In this document: piece by piece, positions 36,873 to 46,690 of the stretch
Position numbering within the stretch: the stretch's first letter is position 1
Layout of the letters: every line of letters begins with the position of its first letter
Origin: Glutamicibacter nicotianae
GTDB lineage: Bacteria > Actinomycetota > Actinomycetes > Actinomycetales > Micrococcaceae
Assembly (NCBI RefSeq): GCF_006539525.1
Contig: NZ_BJNE01000001.1
Location: forward strand, 496,001-560,000
Reading direction: 5' to 3'
DNA: 64,000 nucleotides
Notes under the pieces: generated by a model
What the model was told of the DNA's origin: nothing
What the model saw: the letters and a program-made list of their open reading frames with translations, nothing else
Databases searched by the model: none
Position numbers and translations under genes: made by a program

Positions 36873-37481
36873 TTGAATAAATTGGTTCAGCGCGCACTGG
36901 CAGTGGTTGCCACCGGTGCGCTTGCTTTCTCTGGCGTTGCCGTTTCCGCGGCGGCGCCGCTGCCATCCGCCGCGCCTTCAGTCACTGTTGCTGCCGCGAA
37001 GAAGGTACCGGCAGTATCGATCAAGAAGATCGGTACGAAAACCGTCAGCGGAGCCGCCAAGGCCACCATCAAGCCAAGCTACTCCAAAGCCAAGAACGTC
37101 AAGATCAAGTCGGCGTTGTTGAAGGTGGTCAAGGGAAAGAAGACCATTGCCAACAAGAAGAAGTCGGTCAAGCTTGCAGCCGGCACATACAAGGTCACCA
37201 CCACGGTCAAGTACCAGCTCAAGGGCAAAACCTCGACGGTGAAGAAGACGCAGACCCTGCTGGTGAAGAAGAAAGCGGCCACCAAACGCTCCGTGAAGAT
37301 GAACGGCAAGGCCAAGAACTGCCCGGCAGGCTACCCGGTAAAGGGAAACCGCACGGGCAGCGAGAAGGAGTGGAAGTACCACGTCAAGGGCCAGCGGTTC
37401 TACGACATCACGAAACCCGAGGAATGCTTCAAGACTGCAGCTGATGCACGCAAGGCCGGTTACAGGGCTTCGAAGATCTGA
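36873..37481 (+). CDS. Secreted Lys-rich protein with sunset-type C-terminal domain
   Basis: 202 residues from TTG 36873, with GGGG a few bases upstream. A signal peptide (LVQRALAVVATGALAFSGVA, cut near AAA) leads into an Ala/Pro linker. A very Lys-rich Ig-like middle follows (ALLKVVKGKKTIANKKKS, YKVTTTVKYQL). The last ~50 residues read CPAGYPVKGN, WKYHVKGQRFYDITKPEECF and ADARKAGYRASK, the pattern of actinobacterial sunset domains often found at the ends of secreted nucleases and wall proteins. The strong positive charge suggests binding to wall polymers or nucleic acid. Function unknown. Confidence 0.8.
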   Translation: MNKLVQRALAVVATGALAFSGVAVSAAAPLPSAAPSVTVAAAKKVPAVSIKKIGTKTVSGAAKATIKPSYSKAKNVKIKSALLKVVKGKKTIANKKKSVKLAAGTYKVTTTVKYQLKGKTSTVKKTQTLLVKKKAATKRSVKMNGKAKNCPAGYPVKGNRTGSEKEWKYHVKGQRFYDITKPEECFKTAADARKAGYRASKI

Positions 37482-37653
37482 GCCGGCTTGGGCCATCGCC
37501 ATTTATCAATAACTGAATAGGAATTGGCCTCGACCACTTTGCCAGCAAAGTAGTCGGGGTCAATTTTCGTGTTGGACCAACTAATCCCGTTCGGCTGTGG
37601 AAGTTTCCGCGTTGTCCGCGGATCGGTTCTTCCGAATGACGATTCCAAGCAGC

Positions 37654-37701
37654 AAAAGGCCGCTGGCCCGGACGATTGATTCAATCGTCCGGGCCAGCGG
37701 C
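37654..37701 (-). terminator. Terminator after ilvC
   Basis: Near-perfect palindrome: arms 37659-37679 and 37681-37701 (21 bases each, GC-rich) with the A run at 37654-37657 giving a T tract in the minus direction. It lies 32 bases past the ilvC stop and can also stop transcription from the sunset-protein gene. Confidence 0.85.
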
Positions 37702-37733
37702 TTTAGGCTATGTGATCAGCTAATTGCCTGGAA

Positions 37734-38885
<1,152 letters not shown>

Positions 38886-39404
38886 CTAGGCGGAGATCGT
38901 CTTCAAAGCGCGGTCGCTCATTGACTTGGATCCGCGGCCTACGGCCAGGGTTCCTGCCTGGACGATCTCGCGGATGCCGAAGGGCTCAAGCACTGCCAGC
39001 AGCGCATCGATCTTCGCGGCATTGCCGGTGGCCTCCACGACCAGCGAGTCGGTGGATACGTCGATCACCGAAGCACGGAACAGTTCCGCGGCCTGGGTGA
39101 CCTGCAGACGGGTCGTTGCATCAGCGCGCACCTTGATCATGATGTGGTCGCGCTGCACCGAGGTTTCGGGCAGCAGTTCCACGATCTTGATGACGTTGAC
39201 CAGCTTGTTCAGCTGCTTGGTGACCTGCTCCAGGGAATCCCCCTCGGCATCGACCACCACGGTCATGCGGCTGATGCCGGCAATTTCCGTCGGGCCCACG
39301 GCCAGCGAGTGGATGTTGAAGGCGCGGCGGGCGAAGAGGCTGGCGACGCGGGTCAGCACGCCGGGAACGTCTTCAACCAGTACCGAAAGCGTATGCTTTG
39401 CCAT
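38886..39404 (-). CDS. ilvN: Acetolactate synthase small (regulatory) subunit
   Basis: Regulatory partner of IlvB that gives valine feedback inhibition. 172 residues: an N-terminal ACT domain (TLSVLVEDVPGVLTRVASLFARR, NIHSLAVGPTE) and the C-terminal small-subunit domain (MIKVRADATTRLQV, VIDVSTDSLVVEATG). It starts 3 bases after the ilvB stop, so the two are translationally coupled. Expression depends on the ilvB leader. Confidence 0.97.
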   Translation of the reverse strand: MAKHTLSVLVEDVPGVLTRVASLFARRAFNIHSLAVGPTEIAGISRMTVVVDAEGDSLEQVTKQLNKLVNVIKIVELLPETSVQRDHIMIKVRADATTRLQVTQAAELFRASVIDVSTDSLVVEATGNAAKIDALLAVLEPFGIREIVQAGTLAVGRGSKSMSDRALKTISA

Positions 39405-39407
39405 GTT

Positions 39408-41291
39408 CTAGTCCTCCTCTTCCCATTCAGGGGTCATGCCGCGGGCAATCTGGATCTGGTCGTTGCTGACTCCCGATGGGACCATTGGCCACACCATGGA
39501 ATCGGCTGAGACCACGAAGTCGATGACTACCGGGCGGTCATTGATTTCCAATGCCTTCTGGATGGTCGCATCGATATCCTCATCGCGTTCGCAGCGCAGG
39601 CCCACGCAGCCGTAGGCGTCTGCCAGCTTCACGAAATCGGGAATCCGGGCGGTTCCATGTCCGGTGTTCAAATCGGTGTTGGAGTAGCGGCCATCGTAGA
39701 ACAGGGTCTGCCACTGGCGGACCATGCCCAGCGACGAGTTGTTGATCACCGCAACCTTGATCGGGATCTGGTTGATCACGCAGGTGGCCAGTTCCTGGTT
39801 GGTCATCTGGAAGCAGCCATCGCCGTCAATGGCCCAGACCACGCGGTCCGGCTGCGCCACCTTGGCGCCCATCGCGGCAGGCACCGAGTAGCCCATGGTG
39901 CCCAGGCCTGCGGAGTTCAGCCACGAGCGCGGACGCTCGTACTTCACGAACTGCGCAGCCCACATCTGGTGCTGGCCCACGCCTGCCACGTACACGCCTT
40001 CCGGACCGGTCAGCTCGCCGATCCGCTGGATGACATTCTGCGGAGCCGAGAGGCCATCATGGGTTTCGGTGTAGCCGATCGGGTAGGTTTCCCGCAGGCG
40101 GTTGAGCAGTCCCCACCAGCCGGTCAGATCCTGCTGGGCTTCGTTCTCGAAGCGTGCGGCGCAGGCTTCGTGCAGCTGCGGGATGATCTCATCCAGCGAA
40201 CCCACGATCGGCACATCGGCCACGCGGTTCTTGGAGATTTCCGCGGGATCGATATCGGCGTGGATCACCTTCGCGTTCGGCGCGAAGGTGGAGAGCACGC
40301 CGGTGACGCGGTCATCGAAGCGGGCACCGAGGGTGATCAACAGGTCTGCCTGCTGCAGCGCGGTCACTGCGGACACGGCGCCGTGCATGCCCGGCATGCC
40401 CACATGCTGTTCATGCGAGTCCGGGAATGCGCCGCGGGCGGTCAGGGTGGTGACCACCGGTGCGTTGATGAATTCCGCGAATTCCTTCAGCTGCTCGTGC
40501 GCATTGGCCTTGATCACGCCGCCACCGACGTACAGCACCGGGCGGGTTGCCGAAGCGATGAGCTTGGCGGCTTCGCGCAGCTGCTTGTTGTGGCCACGGG
40601 TGACCACGCGGTAGCCGGGCAGGTCCACCTTGGGCGGCCAGGAGAAGGTCATCTCGGATGTCTGCGCATCCTTGGTGATATCCACCAGCACCGGACCGGG
40701 ACGGCCGGTCTGCGCCAGGTAGAACGCGCTGGCCAGCGTGCGAGGAATGTCCTCTGCGTTGGTGACCAGGAAAGCGTGCTTGGTGATCGGCATCGTGATG
40801 CCGACAATGTCTGCTTCCTGGAATGCGTCAGAGCCAATGAAAGCGCTATTGACCTGACCGGTGATGGCCACCATTGGGACCGAGTCCATATTGGCATCGG
40901 CCAGTGCGGTGACGAGGTTGGTTGCGCCTGGACCGGAAGTGGCGATGCAGACGCCCACTTCCCCGCTCACCATGGCGTAACCCTGTGCGGCATGGCCTGC
41001 ACCCTGTTCGTGGCGGACCAAGACGTGGTTAATCTTGGTCGAATCCATCAGTGGATCATAAGTGGGAAGGATGGCCCCACCTGGTAATCCGAAGACGTCT
41101 TTGACGCCCATTTCTTCCAGCGAGCGGACGATGGCTTGTGAGCCCGTCATCTGTGTGGGAGCAACGATATTATTCGGACCCTGGACCGGGTTCGAAGCTT
41201 CCACGACGGAAGAGACAGCGGCGGCGGCATCCTTGGTTCGATTGATTGACTTCGCAACCGACGCCGGATTGGCGGGTGTTGAGTTGCTCAT
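39408..41291 (-). CDS. ilvB: Acetolactate synthase large (catalytic) subunit
   Basis: Thiamine-diphosphate enzyme joining two pyruvates, or pyruvate with 2-oxobutyrate. 627 residues from ATG 41291, with AAAGGA 6 bases upstream; a frame extension to 41351 has no such site. The N-terminal PYR domain holds the ThDP Glu ([15 protein letters not shown]). The middle FAD-binding domain contains [14 protein letters not shown]. The C-terminal PP domain has [18 protein letters not shown] and [13 protein letters not shown], the ThDP/Mg motif. The first ~40 residues are an Ala/Ser-rich extension. It is the first structural gene of ilvB-ilvN(-ilvC), preceded by an attenuator. Confidence 0.97.
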   Translation of the reverse strand: MSNSTPANPASVAKSINRTKDAAAAVSSVVEASNPVQGPNNIVAPTQMTGSQAIVRSLEEMGVKDVFGLPGGAILPTYDPLMDSTKINHVLVRHEQGAGHAAQGYAMVSGEVGVCIATSGPGATNLVTALADANMDSVPMVAITGQVNSAFIGSDAFQEADIVGITMPITKHAFLVTNAEDIPRTLASAFYLAQTGRPGPVLVDITKDAQTSEMTFSWPPKVDLPGYRVVTRGHNKQLREAAKLIASATRPVLYVGGGVIKANAHEQLKEFAEFINAPVVTTLTARGAFPDSHEQHVGMPGMHGAVSAVTALQQADLLITLGARFDDRVTGVLSTFAPNAKVIHADIDPAEISKNRVADVPIVGSLDEIIPQLHEACAARFENEAQQDLTGWWGLLNRLRETYPIGYTETHDGLSAPQNVIQRIGELTGPEGVYVAGVGQHQMWAAQFVKYERPRSWLNSAGLGTMGYSVPAAMGAKVAQPDRVVWAIDGDGCFQMTNQELATCVINQIPIKVAVINNSSLGMVRQWQTLFYDGRYSNTDLNTGHGTARIPDFVKLADAYGCVGLRCERDEDIDATIQKALEINDRPVVIDFVVSADSMVWPMVPSGVSNDQIQIARGMTPEWEEED

Positions 41292-41328
41292 CGGGATCCT
41301 TTCCATTTCTATCTCTTCGTTTACGCAT

Positions 41329-41368
41329 AAAAAACGCCCCGCGGCCGTCACTGATGACGAAAGGGGGC
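41329..41368 (-). terminator. ilvB attenuator terminator
   Basis: In the minus sense GCCCC pairs with GGGGC across a smaller CGTCA/TGACG stem, followed by six T (41329-41334 are A on the plus strand). It lies between the leader peptide and ilvB, 38 bases before the ilvB ATG. This is the position expected of an attenuator. Confidence 0.8.
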
Positions 41369-41410
41369 TTGCGCGTTACCGGTGTACCGTCCGTGGTGTT
41401 GGACAGCGCC

Positions 41411-41458
41411 TCAGGCTCCGCGCCTGATAACTAGTAGTACATCGGTGTTTATTTGCAT
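41411..41458 (-). CDS. ilvB leader peptide (attenuation)
   Basis: A 15-residue frame, ATG 41458 to TGA 41411, reading MQINTDVLLVIRRGA. Five consecutive branched-chain residues (Val-Leu-Leu-Val-Ile, with GTA CTA CTA GTT ATC) sit where ribosome stalling would be felt by the downstream RNA. The terminator hairpin with its U tract follows 42 bases after the stop. Low charged Val, Leu or Ile tRNA should stall the ribosome here and favour read-through into ilvB. An AGAGG lies directly before the ATG. The length, composition and position fit known leader peptides of BCAA operons, including those of corynebacteria. Confidence 0.85.
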   Translation of the reverse strand: MQINTDVLLVIRRGA

Positions 41459-41506
41459 GCCTCTAGTTTTCTCCACCTCACGGCAAAGAGCAACTAGACA
41501 CCCTGT

Positions 41507-41544
41507 TTATCTCATTATATGAGATAAATGTCCAAAGATTGGAC
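41507..41544 (-). promoter_or_regulatory. Candidate ilvB promoter/operator with two palindromes
   Basis: Two perfect inverted repeats sit side by side: TTATCTCAT-TAT-ATGAGATAA (41507-41527) and GTCCAA-AGA-TTGGAC (41530-41544). On the minus strand a TATAAT (41519-41514) lies in the centre of the first one. It is placed so that the transcript would start about 50 bases before the leader-peptide ATG. No good -35 box is seen at the right distance, which suggests activator or repressor control. Confidence 0.55.
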
Positions 41545-41908
41545 GCGTCCCCACGTTCAGACCTTGGCCATTTCGCTTCCCGGGCACTGAAAGCGCCTGT
41601 CGAAGCGGGGTTAGCTGGAGACGAGCACCAGCTGCCAGGGATGCGATTAATCCAGCTCGCAGCCCTTGCCCCAAGGAAACCGCCTCCCTTGCAGATGGTT
41701 TCGCTTGCAGCTTTAAGCCAAGAAGGGCATGAATTGGACCAGTGGCCACACGTGCGCATGGCGTCTTGACTCAATTAGCATCTTGGCTCATTAATCCCAT
41801 TCTAGAAGTCAATATGACCAATCAGATAACCCATGACGTGTCGATGACATATTTCGATAAGTGTTGCGTCTGATCAAATTGTCCAAACTTATCGGTAGAG
41901 TAAGGGGT
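41545..41908. other. Gene-poor gap upstream of the ilvB promoter
   Basis: Frames of 76-80 codons exist on both strands over 41507-41769, but none has a ribosome site or recognisable protein pattern, and both strands are equally open, as expected in GC-rich DNA. The right part (41800-41908) is AT-rich and should hold the promoter of the next gene. Confidence 0.5.
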
Positions 41909-42370
41909 ATGGACAAGCGCCCAGACGAAAATCCGACCCAGCAGGTCAAGGACCGCCTCCACGAGGCTTTTGACTCGCAGATCCCCAATTTCGCCAGCTA
42001 CAATCTCGTGGCGGGCACCGGCATCGCCGGCTCCGGGGGGCTCAAGGTCATCGGATATCGACGCCAGCCGGCGGAGCTGATTATTGCGCCAGTCAATGCA
42101 AGCAGCTTGGAAGCCTCCGAAGATGCCATCAACATCAACAACACGAACGTGAACCAGCTGGCCGAGCTGAGCGATGGCGGCTACGAGATTGCGATCTCTA
42201 CCGGTCGCGTGTTCCGCTTCAGCGTTCCTGAAGCACCGAGCATCGACTTGCATGTGGATGACGCGATCAGCATTGGTGCCACGCTCGACCAGAAATCGGA
42301 TGCTGAAGACTTCGCCGATTTCATGGATCACTTCATGAACACCATCGAAGGCACCGAGAACTTCGTATAA
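41909..42370 (+). CDS. Conserved-looking small cytoplasmic protein, unknown function
   Basis: 153 residues from ATG 41909, with AAGGGG just upstream; an in-frame extension to 41861 is unlikely. There is no signal peptide or membrane span. It is acidic and ordered: a first helix (VKDRLHEAFDSQIPNFASYN), then beta-rich sequence (LIIAPVNASSLEA, YEIAISTGRVFRFSV) and a C-terminal acidic helix (DAEDFADFMDHFMNTI). I do not recognise the family. It lies alone between the ilvB promoter and a convergent lipoprotein gene, separated from the latter by a terminator. Confidence 0.7.
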   Translation: MDKRPDENPTQQVKDRLHEAFDSQIPNFASYNLVAGTGIAGSGGLKVIGYRRQPAELIIAPVNASSLEASEDAININNTNVNQLAELSDGGYEIAISTGRVFRFSVPEAPSIDLHVDDAISIGATLDQKSDAEDFADFMDHFMNTIEGTENFV

Positions 42371-42394
42371 GCAGCAACAGCATCCCAAAACGAG

Positions 42395-42446
42395 AAGGCC
42401 ATCTCGCCTGCCAGCTCCATCGCGAGCCCTGCGGCGAGGTGGCCTT
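42395..42446. terminator. Bidirectional terminator between convergent genes
   Basis: Arms AAGGCCATCTCGCC (42395-42408) and GGCGAGGTGGCCTT (42433-42446) pair with one wobble; A-rich before, T-rich after. It lies in the gap between the unknown plus-strand gene and the minus-strand lipoprotein gene. Confidence 0.7.
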
Positions 42447-42450
42447 TCGT

Positions 42451-42975
42451 TCACAGCGCCCCGGGGTGATTCCCGCGGTAGTCGGAAGCGAGCAACTCAC
42501 CTTCTACGGTGATAATCTCGACCCGGTCCAATTCGCTGGATTCGTAGCCGACGGATGTGATGACCAGTTCGGCATAGCGGACGGCACTGCCATCGGCGAT
42601 CCAGTCGCTGCCCTCCACAACTATGGCGAGCACGCCCTGGACCGGAGAAAGCCAGCCGACGGTGGCGTATTGGATGGAATCCTTGGCGAATGAATGGAAT
42701 CCCGCAGCACCCTGGCCGTTGAGGTACTGCAAGATTTTCTGATCAGCCCATTCCTGCCGGCCCTCGACTTCCTCCAGGTTATCGGCGTACTTCGGCAGCG
42801 CCGCGATCGTCGCGTTTGCGCCCGGGATGCGGTCGGATGCTTCGAACTGCAGCGGCGTGCAGCCGGCCAGGCACGTTGCCAGCACCAGTCCGGCAGCTAC
42901 GACGCCGGTTTTGCCCAAGGCATGCCTGGCCTTTGAGCGCCGCTTGATACCGACAGCAATTACTTGAAGCACCAT
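42451..42975 (-). CDS. Putative lipoprotein, unknown function
   Basis: About 174 residues from ATG 42975. A basic n-region (IKRRSKARHALGK) leads into a hydrophobic stretch (TGVVAAGLVLATC) and the lipobox LAGC, so it should be lipidated and held on the outer face of the membrane. The mature part (PLQFEASDRIPGAN, QEWADQKILQYLNG, GVLAIVVEGSDWI, SVGYESSELD) has no motif I can name. It is the next minus-strand gene after the carotenoid operon (80 bases past idi), but nothing ties it to that pathway. Confidence 0.75.
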   Translation of the reverse strand: MVLQVIAVGIKRRSKARHALGKTGVVAAGLVLATCLAGCTPLQFEASDRIPGANATIAALPKYADNLEEVEGRQEWADQKILQYLNGQGAAGFHSFAKDSIQYATVGWLSPVQGVLAIVVEGSDWIADGSAVRYAELVITSVGYESSELDRVEIITVEGELLASDYRGNHPGAL

Positions 42976-43055
42976 GCAATTGAGCCTAGCCCATGGCCAG
43001 GACATCTCCACAGGCCATTACCGAACCGGCGTTCATGCCGGCGCCGCGCTCGGGG

Positions 43056-43580
43056 TCAGCCTTGCGCGGCCTGGTACAGGGAAAGCTCCTCGGCCTGCAT
43101 CACCAGCCACGGGCTGAAGGCCCACGGGGTTGCGCGCAGTGCTGCGCCCAGCTGCGCAGGATCCACCCAGCAGTAGTCCATGACTTCATCCGGGTTCGCG
43201 GTGATCTCGCTGTCAATCACGGCGGTGAAGACCGGGCAGATTTCATTCTCCACAATGCCCGAGGCATCCACGGCGCGATAGCGGAAATCCGGCAGCGCCG
43301 ATTCGATGCCACTGACCTTGAAGCCGAGCTCATGGGCCGCATGGCGGGCAATCGCTTCCTCGAAGCTTTCACCGGGCTGCGGATGCCCGCAGAAGGAATT
43401 GGTCCATACCCCTGGCCAGGTCACCTTGGACAGTGCGCGGCGGGTCACCAGCACCTGGTCGGCGGCATTGCGCACATGGCACGAGAATGCCTGGTGCAGC
43501 ACGGTATCCGTGGTGTGGACCAGTTCTTTCGGTCGCACGCCGATTGGCTGGCCATCCTCCGAAAGCAAAATGACATCCAT
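43056..43580 (-). CDS. idi: Isopentenyl-diphosphate delta-isomerase, type I
   Basis: Interconverts IPP and DMAPP, supplying the starter for prenyl chains. 174 residues of the Nudix-like type I family. The catalytic Cys lies in TNSFCGHPQPGES and the Glu region in ENEICPVFTAV. HQAFSCHVRN and WVDPAQL match the family layout. AAGGA precedes ATG 43580. It begins 30 bases after crtEb on the same strand, so it closes the C50 carotenoid operon. Confidence 0.95.
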   Translation of the reverse strand: MDVILLSEDGQPIGVRPKELVHTTDTVLHQAFSCHVRNAADQVLVTRRALSKVTWPGVWTNSFCGHPQPGESFEEAIARHAAHELGFKVSGIESALPDFRYRAVDASGIVENEICPVFTAVIDSEITANPDEVMDYCWVDPAQLGAALRATPWAFSPWLVMQAEELSLYQAAQG

Positions 43581-43610
43581 TGAAATCCTTGATTCCCCAT
43601 CCGGGTCTAG

Positions 43611-44471
43611 TTAGGTGAAAAGTGCCGAAAAGATCAGGAGCATGGTCAGCAGGAAACCGCACAGGTAGTTGATCCACAAGAATCTCTTCCATCCTCGATT
43701 AACCGTACCCGAGCTCGCGTCGCTGACCCCAAGATGCGGTAGGACGTTGAGCACATAGGGCAGGGCCAGCAGCGACGCCCAGCGGCCGATCCCCTGCACC
43801 CCGGCGACCACCAGCACTCCGGCCAGCACATAGCCGGCAAGGACCAGCCAGATGGTGGTGCGGGCGGACAAGGCGGTGGCAATCGATGACAGGCCGCCCT
43901 GGCGATCGGGAATGATGTCCTGGATTGCTCCGAGGGCATGGCTGGCCATCCCCCACAGCAGGAACGCGCCAAAGACCAGCCACTGCCCGGGCTGCACGCT
44001 GGCACCAGCGAGCACCCAGCCGTAGACCGCCGGCGAAACGAAATGCACCGCGCTGGTCAGCGAGTCCAACCCGGGCCGTTCCTTGAAGCGCAGCCGCGGT
44101 GCCGAATAGGCAAGCACAGCGAAGATGGACACGGCCAGCACGAGGTTGGCCACCAGGCTTCCCGCCGCTGCGAGCACCACGAGGAACGGAACGGCGCACG
44201 CAACGCAGGCGACGAGCAGCGCCTTGTGGCTCTGCCGGGACAGCAGCGCCCCCTCGATTCCGCCCTTGCGCGGATTGCGCAGATCCGATTCGTAGTCGAA
44301 GACATCGTTGATGCCGTACATCAGCAGATTGTAGGGAAACAGGAAGAACACCGCGCCCACGGCCAAGCTCCAATCAACTCCCCCGCCATCCAGCAGATAG
44401 GCGGCGGCGAACGGGTAGGCGGTATTCACCCAGGAAATGGGCCGCGAGCTGGCAACGATTCCGCGGATCAT
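43611..44471 (-). CDS. crtEb: Lycopene elongase (UbiA-type prenyltransferase)
   Basis: Adds two C5 units to lycopene, giving C50 flavuxanthin-type intermediates at the membrane. 286 residues from ATG 44471, which overlaps the crtYf stop as ATGA. It is a multi-span protein with the UbiA aspartate motif NDVFDYESD near residue 60 and a second Asp motif in AIQDIIPDRQGG. The first residues GIVASSRPISWVNTAYPF are typical of actinobacterial lycopene elongases. The order crtI-crtYe-crtYf-crtEb matches the decaprenoxanthin cluster of Corynebacterium glutamicum. Confidence 0.94.
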   Translation of the reverse strand: MIRGIVASSRPISWVNTAYPFAAAYLLDGGGVDWSLAVGAVFFLFPYNLLMYGINDVFDYESDLRNPRKGGIEGALLSRQSHKALLVACVACAVPFLVVLAAAGSLVANLVLAVSIFAVLAYSAPRLRFKERPGLDSLTSAVHFVSPAVYGWVLAGASVQPGQWLVFGAFLLWGMASHALGAIQDIIPDRQGGLSSIATALSARTTIWLVLAGYVLAGVLVVAGVQGIGRWASLLALPYVLNVLPHLGVSDASSGTVNRGWKRFLWINYLCGFLLTMLLIFSALFT

Positions 44472-44782
44472 GAAGCATCCTTTCTGCCTGCACCGAGCAG
44501 CCACCACAGCCCGGGGAGAAGGAAGACCGCGCAGGCGGCATAGAAGAAGTCCTCGATCGGGGCCAAACCAATATGCACCCCGGACAGCGTGCCGCTGCCG
44601 TAGCCGAACAGCCCGGCGTAGATCATCAGGTTGTCGAAAATCGCGGTGAGCACCAGCATCACGGCCAATGCGGCGCCCAGCGGCTTGATCACCGTGCGCA
44701 GGCGCTGCTTGCTGGCGGCCAGCCCGGCGGCGAAGATGGCCATGGCCGCGGCAAGGAAGCAGAAGCTCAATTCAAGGAACAT
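44468..44782 (-). CDS. crtYf: C50 carotenoid cyclase subunit, second
   Basis: One half of a heterodimeric membrane cyclase that closes the end rings of the C50 carotenoid. 104 residues from ATG 44782, with GAGGTG 5 bases upstream; a GTG at 44791 is less likely. Three membrane spans (MAIFAAGLAA, AALAVMLVLTAIF, ACAVFLLPGLWWLL). The lycopene-cyclase-domain motif is seen as LAPIEDFFY. It overlaps both neighbours. Whether the rings are epsilon (Ye/Yf, decaprenoxanthin) or gamma (Yg/Yh, sarcinaxanthin) cannot be decided by eye; gene order suggests Ye/Yf. Confidence 0.9.
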   Translation of the reverse strand: MFLELSFCFLAAAMAIFAAGLAASKQRLRTVIKPLGAALAVMLVLTAIFDNLMIYAGLFGYGSGTLSGVHIGLAPIEDFFYAACAVFLLPGLWWLLGAGRKDAS

Positions 44783-45101
44783 GCCGCTCACCTCGCAGAC
44801 CGCGGACCAGCATCGGCAGGCCGGCGAAGGCGATCATCGCGCAGTAGCACAGGAAGACGAGGAAGAAGACTTCTTCCAGCGGGAACTGCTCGCCCACCAT
44901 GATCCCGGTCATGAGCTGCGATTCCTTGTGCAGGAAGATGCCCTGCCTGATGGCCAGCACATCCCAGAGCACGAAGAATCCGGTGCCCAGCGCGAGGGCC
45001 AGGATCCCGCGCACGGGGTGGCGGAAGAGAAACAGCTTCCCCTTGGCATCCAGCAGCACCATGCAGGCAAGCAGCACCAGCAAGATGCCCAAATAGATCA
45101 T
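44772..45101 (-). CDS. crtYe: C50 carotenoid cyclase subunit, first
   Basis: Partner of the downstream cyclase subunit. 109 residues from ATG 45101, which overlaps the crtI stop as ATGA. Three membrane spans (YLGILLVLLACMVLL, ILALALGTGFFVLWDVLAI, VFFLVFLCYCAMIAFAG). The motif FPLEEVFF is the counterpart of LAPIEDFF in the other subunit. A longer open frame upstream is inside crtI and is not part of this gene. The stop lies 11 bases inside crtYf. Confidence 0.9.
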   Translation of the reverse strand: MIYLGILLVLLACMVLLDAKGKLFLFRHPVRGILALALGTGFFVLWDVLAIRQGIFLHKESQLMTGIMVGEQFPLEEVFFLVFLCYCAMIAFAGLPMLVRGLRGERHVP

Positions 45102-46690
45102 GCTCCGGCCTCCTGCGCCAGCGTTGCAGCACCGCTTTCGGCCATCGGCCCGGCACCGGGGACACCGAGCACCGCCTTGGCTGCCAGCTCCCCGCTGATC
45201 AGGCACATCGGCACCCCGATTCCGGGGCGCACGGTGCTGCCGGCATAGTGCAGCCCGCGCACGGTGGCGCTGCGGTTGCCCGGACGCAGCATGGCGCTTT
45301 GCCCCAGGGTATGGGCCAAGCCCAGCGCACCGCCCTTGAAAGCGCCGTACTGGGCGGCGAAGTCCCCCGGGCCGATGCTCTGGCGCACCACGATCCGCGA
45401 CCGCAAATCCTCGATGCCGGCCCAGGAAGCCAGCTGGTCGATGGCAGCGTCGGCCACCGCCTCGACCATGGCGGCTCCTGCGCCATCGGCGGCGCCCATC
45501 CCCCATCCGGGAACGGCTGGGGCTGGGACCAGAATGAACAGGTTCTCGCAGCCCTCTGGTGCCACGTCCGGGTCGGTGGCGCTGGGCTTGCAGACATAGA
45601 TGCTGGTTTCTTCCTGCAACGCCTGCCCATTGCGGATGCGCGAGAAGTTCTCGTCCCAGTCGGTGGTGAACAGCAGGTTGTGGTGTTCCAGCTGGGGCAG
45701 CTTGCCTTTGACCCCGAGGCAGAGCAGCACCGCGCTGGGGCCGGGGTCCTTGCGCTGGAAGCTCTTGGCGGTATGGGTCTGCAGTTCTTCGGGCAGCAGC
45801 TCGCCGTCCAGGTGGCGCACGTCCGCGGCTCCGATGACATGCGCGGCCTCGGTGCGCTGCGCCTTGCCGTGCTCATCGATCCAGCGCACCGCGGTGACCC
45901 GCGGGTTCTTTCCCGGGCTGGTTTCGATGGCCGTTGCGGTGGCCGAGAGGTGGATGGATGCGCCGTGCTTCCGTGCCAGTGCGGCCATGGCATCGGCCAC
46001 GGCGGCGAAGCCTCCCATCGGGTATTTGACCCCGTCGGCCAGATCCAGGTGGCTCATCAGCTGGTAGAGCGCTGGGGTGCGCTTCGGGCTGGAGCCCAGG
46101 AACACCGCCGGGTAGCCGAGCAGCTGGCGGATCTCGGTGCTGGCAAAGCGCCGGGCGGCATGGCCTGCCAGGCTGGTGGCCAGCAGCTTGGCCAGCTGCG
46201 GGGCACGGCGCAGGATCTTCGGGTGCAGCAGCCCGGTCAGCGAGCTGAAATCATCGTAGAGGAAATGCTCCAGGGCCAGTTCGTAGCCTTCCTTCGCGGT
46301 GCGCAGGTAGCGCGCCAGGGCTGGAGCGCTGCCCGGTTCCAGGGCGTCGAACAGGGCGCTGGCCGCGGCACCGGTGCCCACGTCCACGGGTGCGTCGCGG
46401 TGCTGGAAGAAGACGCGGTAGCCGGGATCCAGCTCGCGCAGCTGAAGCTGTTCGCTGGTGCTGGTGCCCATGAGCCGGAACCAGTGCTCGAAGACCTCGG
46501 GCATCAGGTACCAGGAGGGCCCGGTGTCGAAGCGGAACCCTTCGCGTTCCAGGCGCCCTGAGCGTCCGCCAGGATGCGGCTGCTGCTCGATGACGGTGAC
46601 CTTGCAGCCCCGGGCGGCCAGCAGCCCGGCACTGGCCAGGCCGGAGAAGCCTGCCCCGATGACGACGACGTCCGGGTTTTCGTTCTTCAT
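45098..46690 (-). CDS. crtI: Phytoene desaturase (lycopene-forming)
   Basis: FAD enzyme that introduces the double bonds turning phytoene into lycopene. 530 residues. The N-terminal dinucleotide fold is VVVIGAGFSGLASAGLLAARG. The C-terminal signature reads HYAGSTVRPGIGVPMCLISG. Between them lie FDTGPSWYLMPEVFE and GGFAAVADAMAALA, all typical of bacterial CrtI. ATG 46690 overlaps the crtB stop (ATGA) and the stop overlaps crtYe, so the operon is tightly coupled. Confidence 0.97.
   Translation of the reverse strand: MKNENPDVVVIGAGFSGLASAGLLAARGCKVTVIEQQPHPGGRSGRLEREGFRFDTGPSWYLMPEVFEHWFRLMGTSTSEQLQLRELDPGYRVFFQHRDAPVDVGTGAAASALFDALEPGSAPALARYLRTAKEGYELALEHFLYDDFSSLTGLLHPKILRRAPQLAKLLATSLAGHAARRFASTEIRQLLGYPAVFLGSSPKRTPALYQLMSHLDLADGVKYPMGGFAAVADAMAALARKHGASIHLSATATAIETSPGKNPRVTAVRWIDEHGKAQRTEAAHVIGAADVRHLDGELLPEELQTHTAKSFQRKDPGPSAVLLCLGVKGKLPQLEHHNLLFTTDWDENFSRIRNGQALQEETSIYVCKPSATDPDVAPEGCENLFILVPAPAVPGWGMGAADGAGAAMVEAVADAAIDQLASWAGIEDLRSRIVVRQSIGPGDFAAQYGAFKGGALGLAHTLGQSAMLRPGNRSATVRGLHYAGSTVRPGIGVPMCLISGELAAKAVLGVPGAGPMAESGAATLAQEAGA

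Noticed and set aside
41507-41749. A possible 80-codon minus-strand gene upstream of the ilvB leader
   Set aside because: No ribosome site or protein pattern, and the end of the frame runs through the promoter palindrome. More likely a chance frame.
45248-46561. A 437-codon plus-strand frame opposite crtI
   Set aside because: CrtI is unambiguous on the minus strand and is locked into an overlapping operon.
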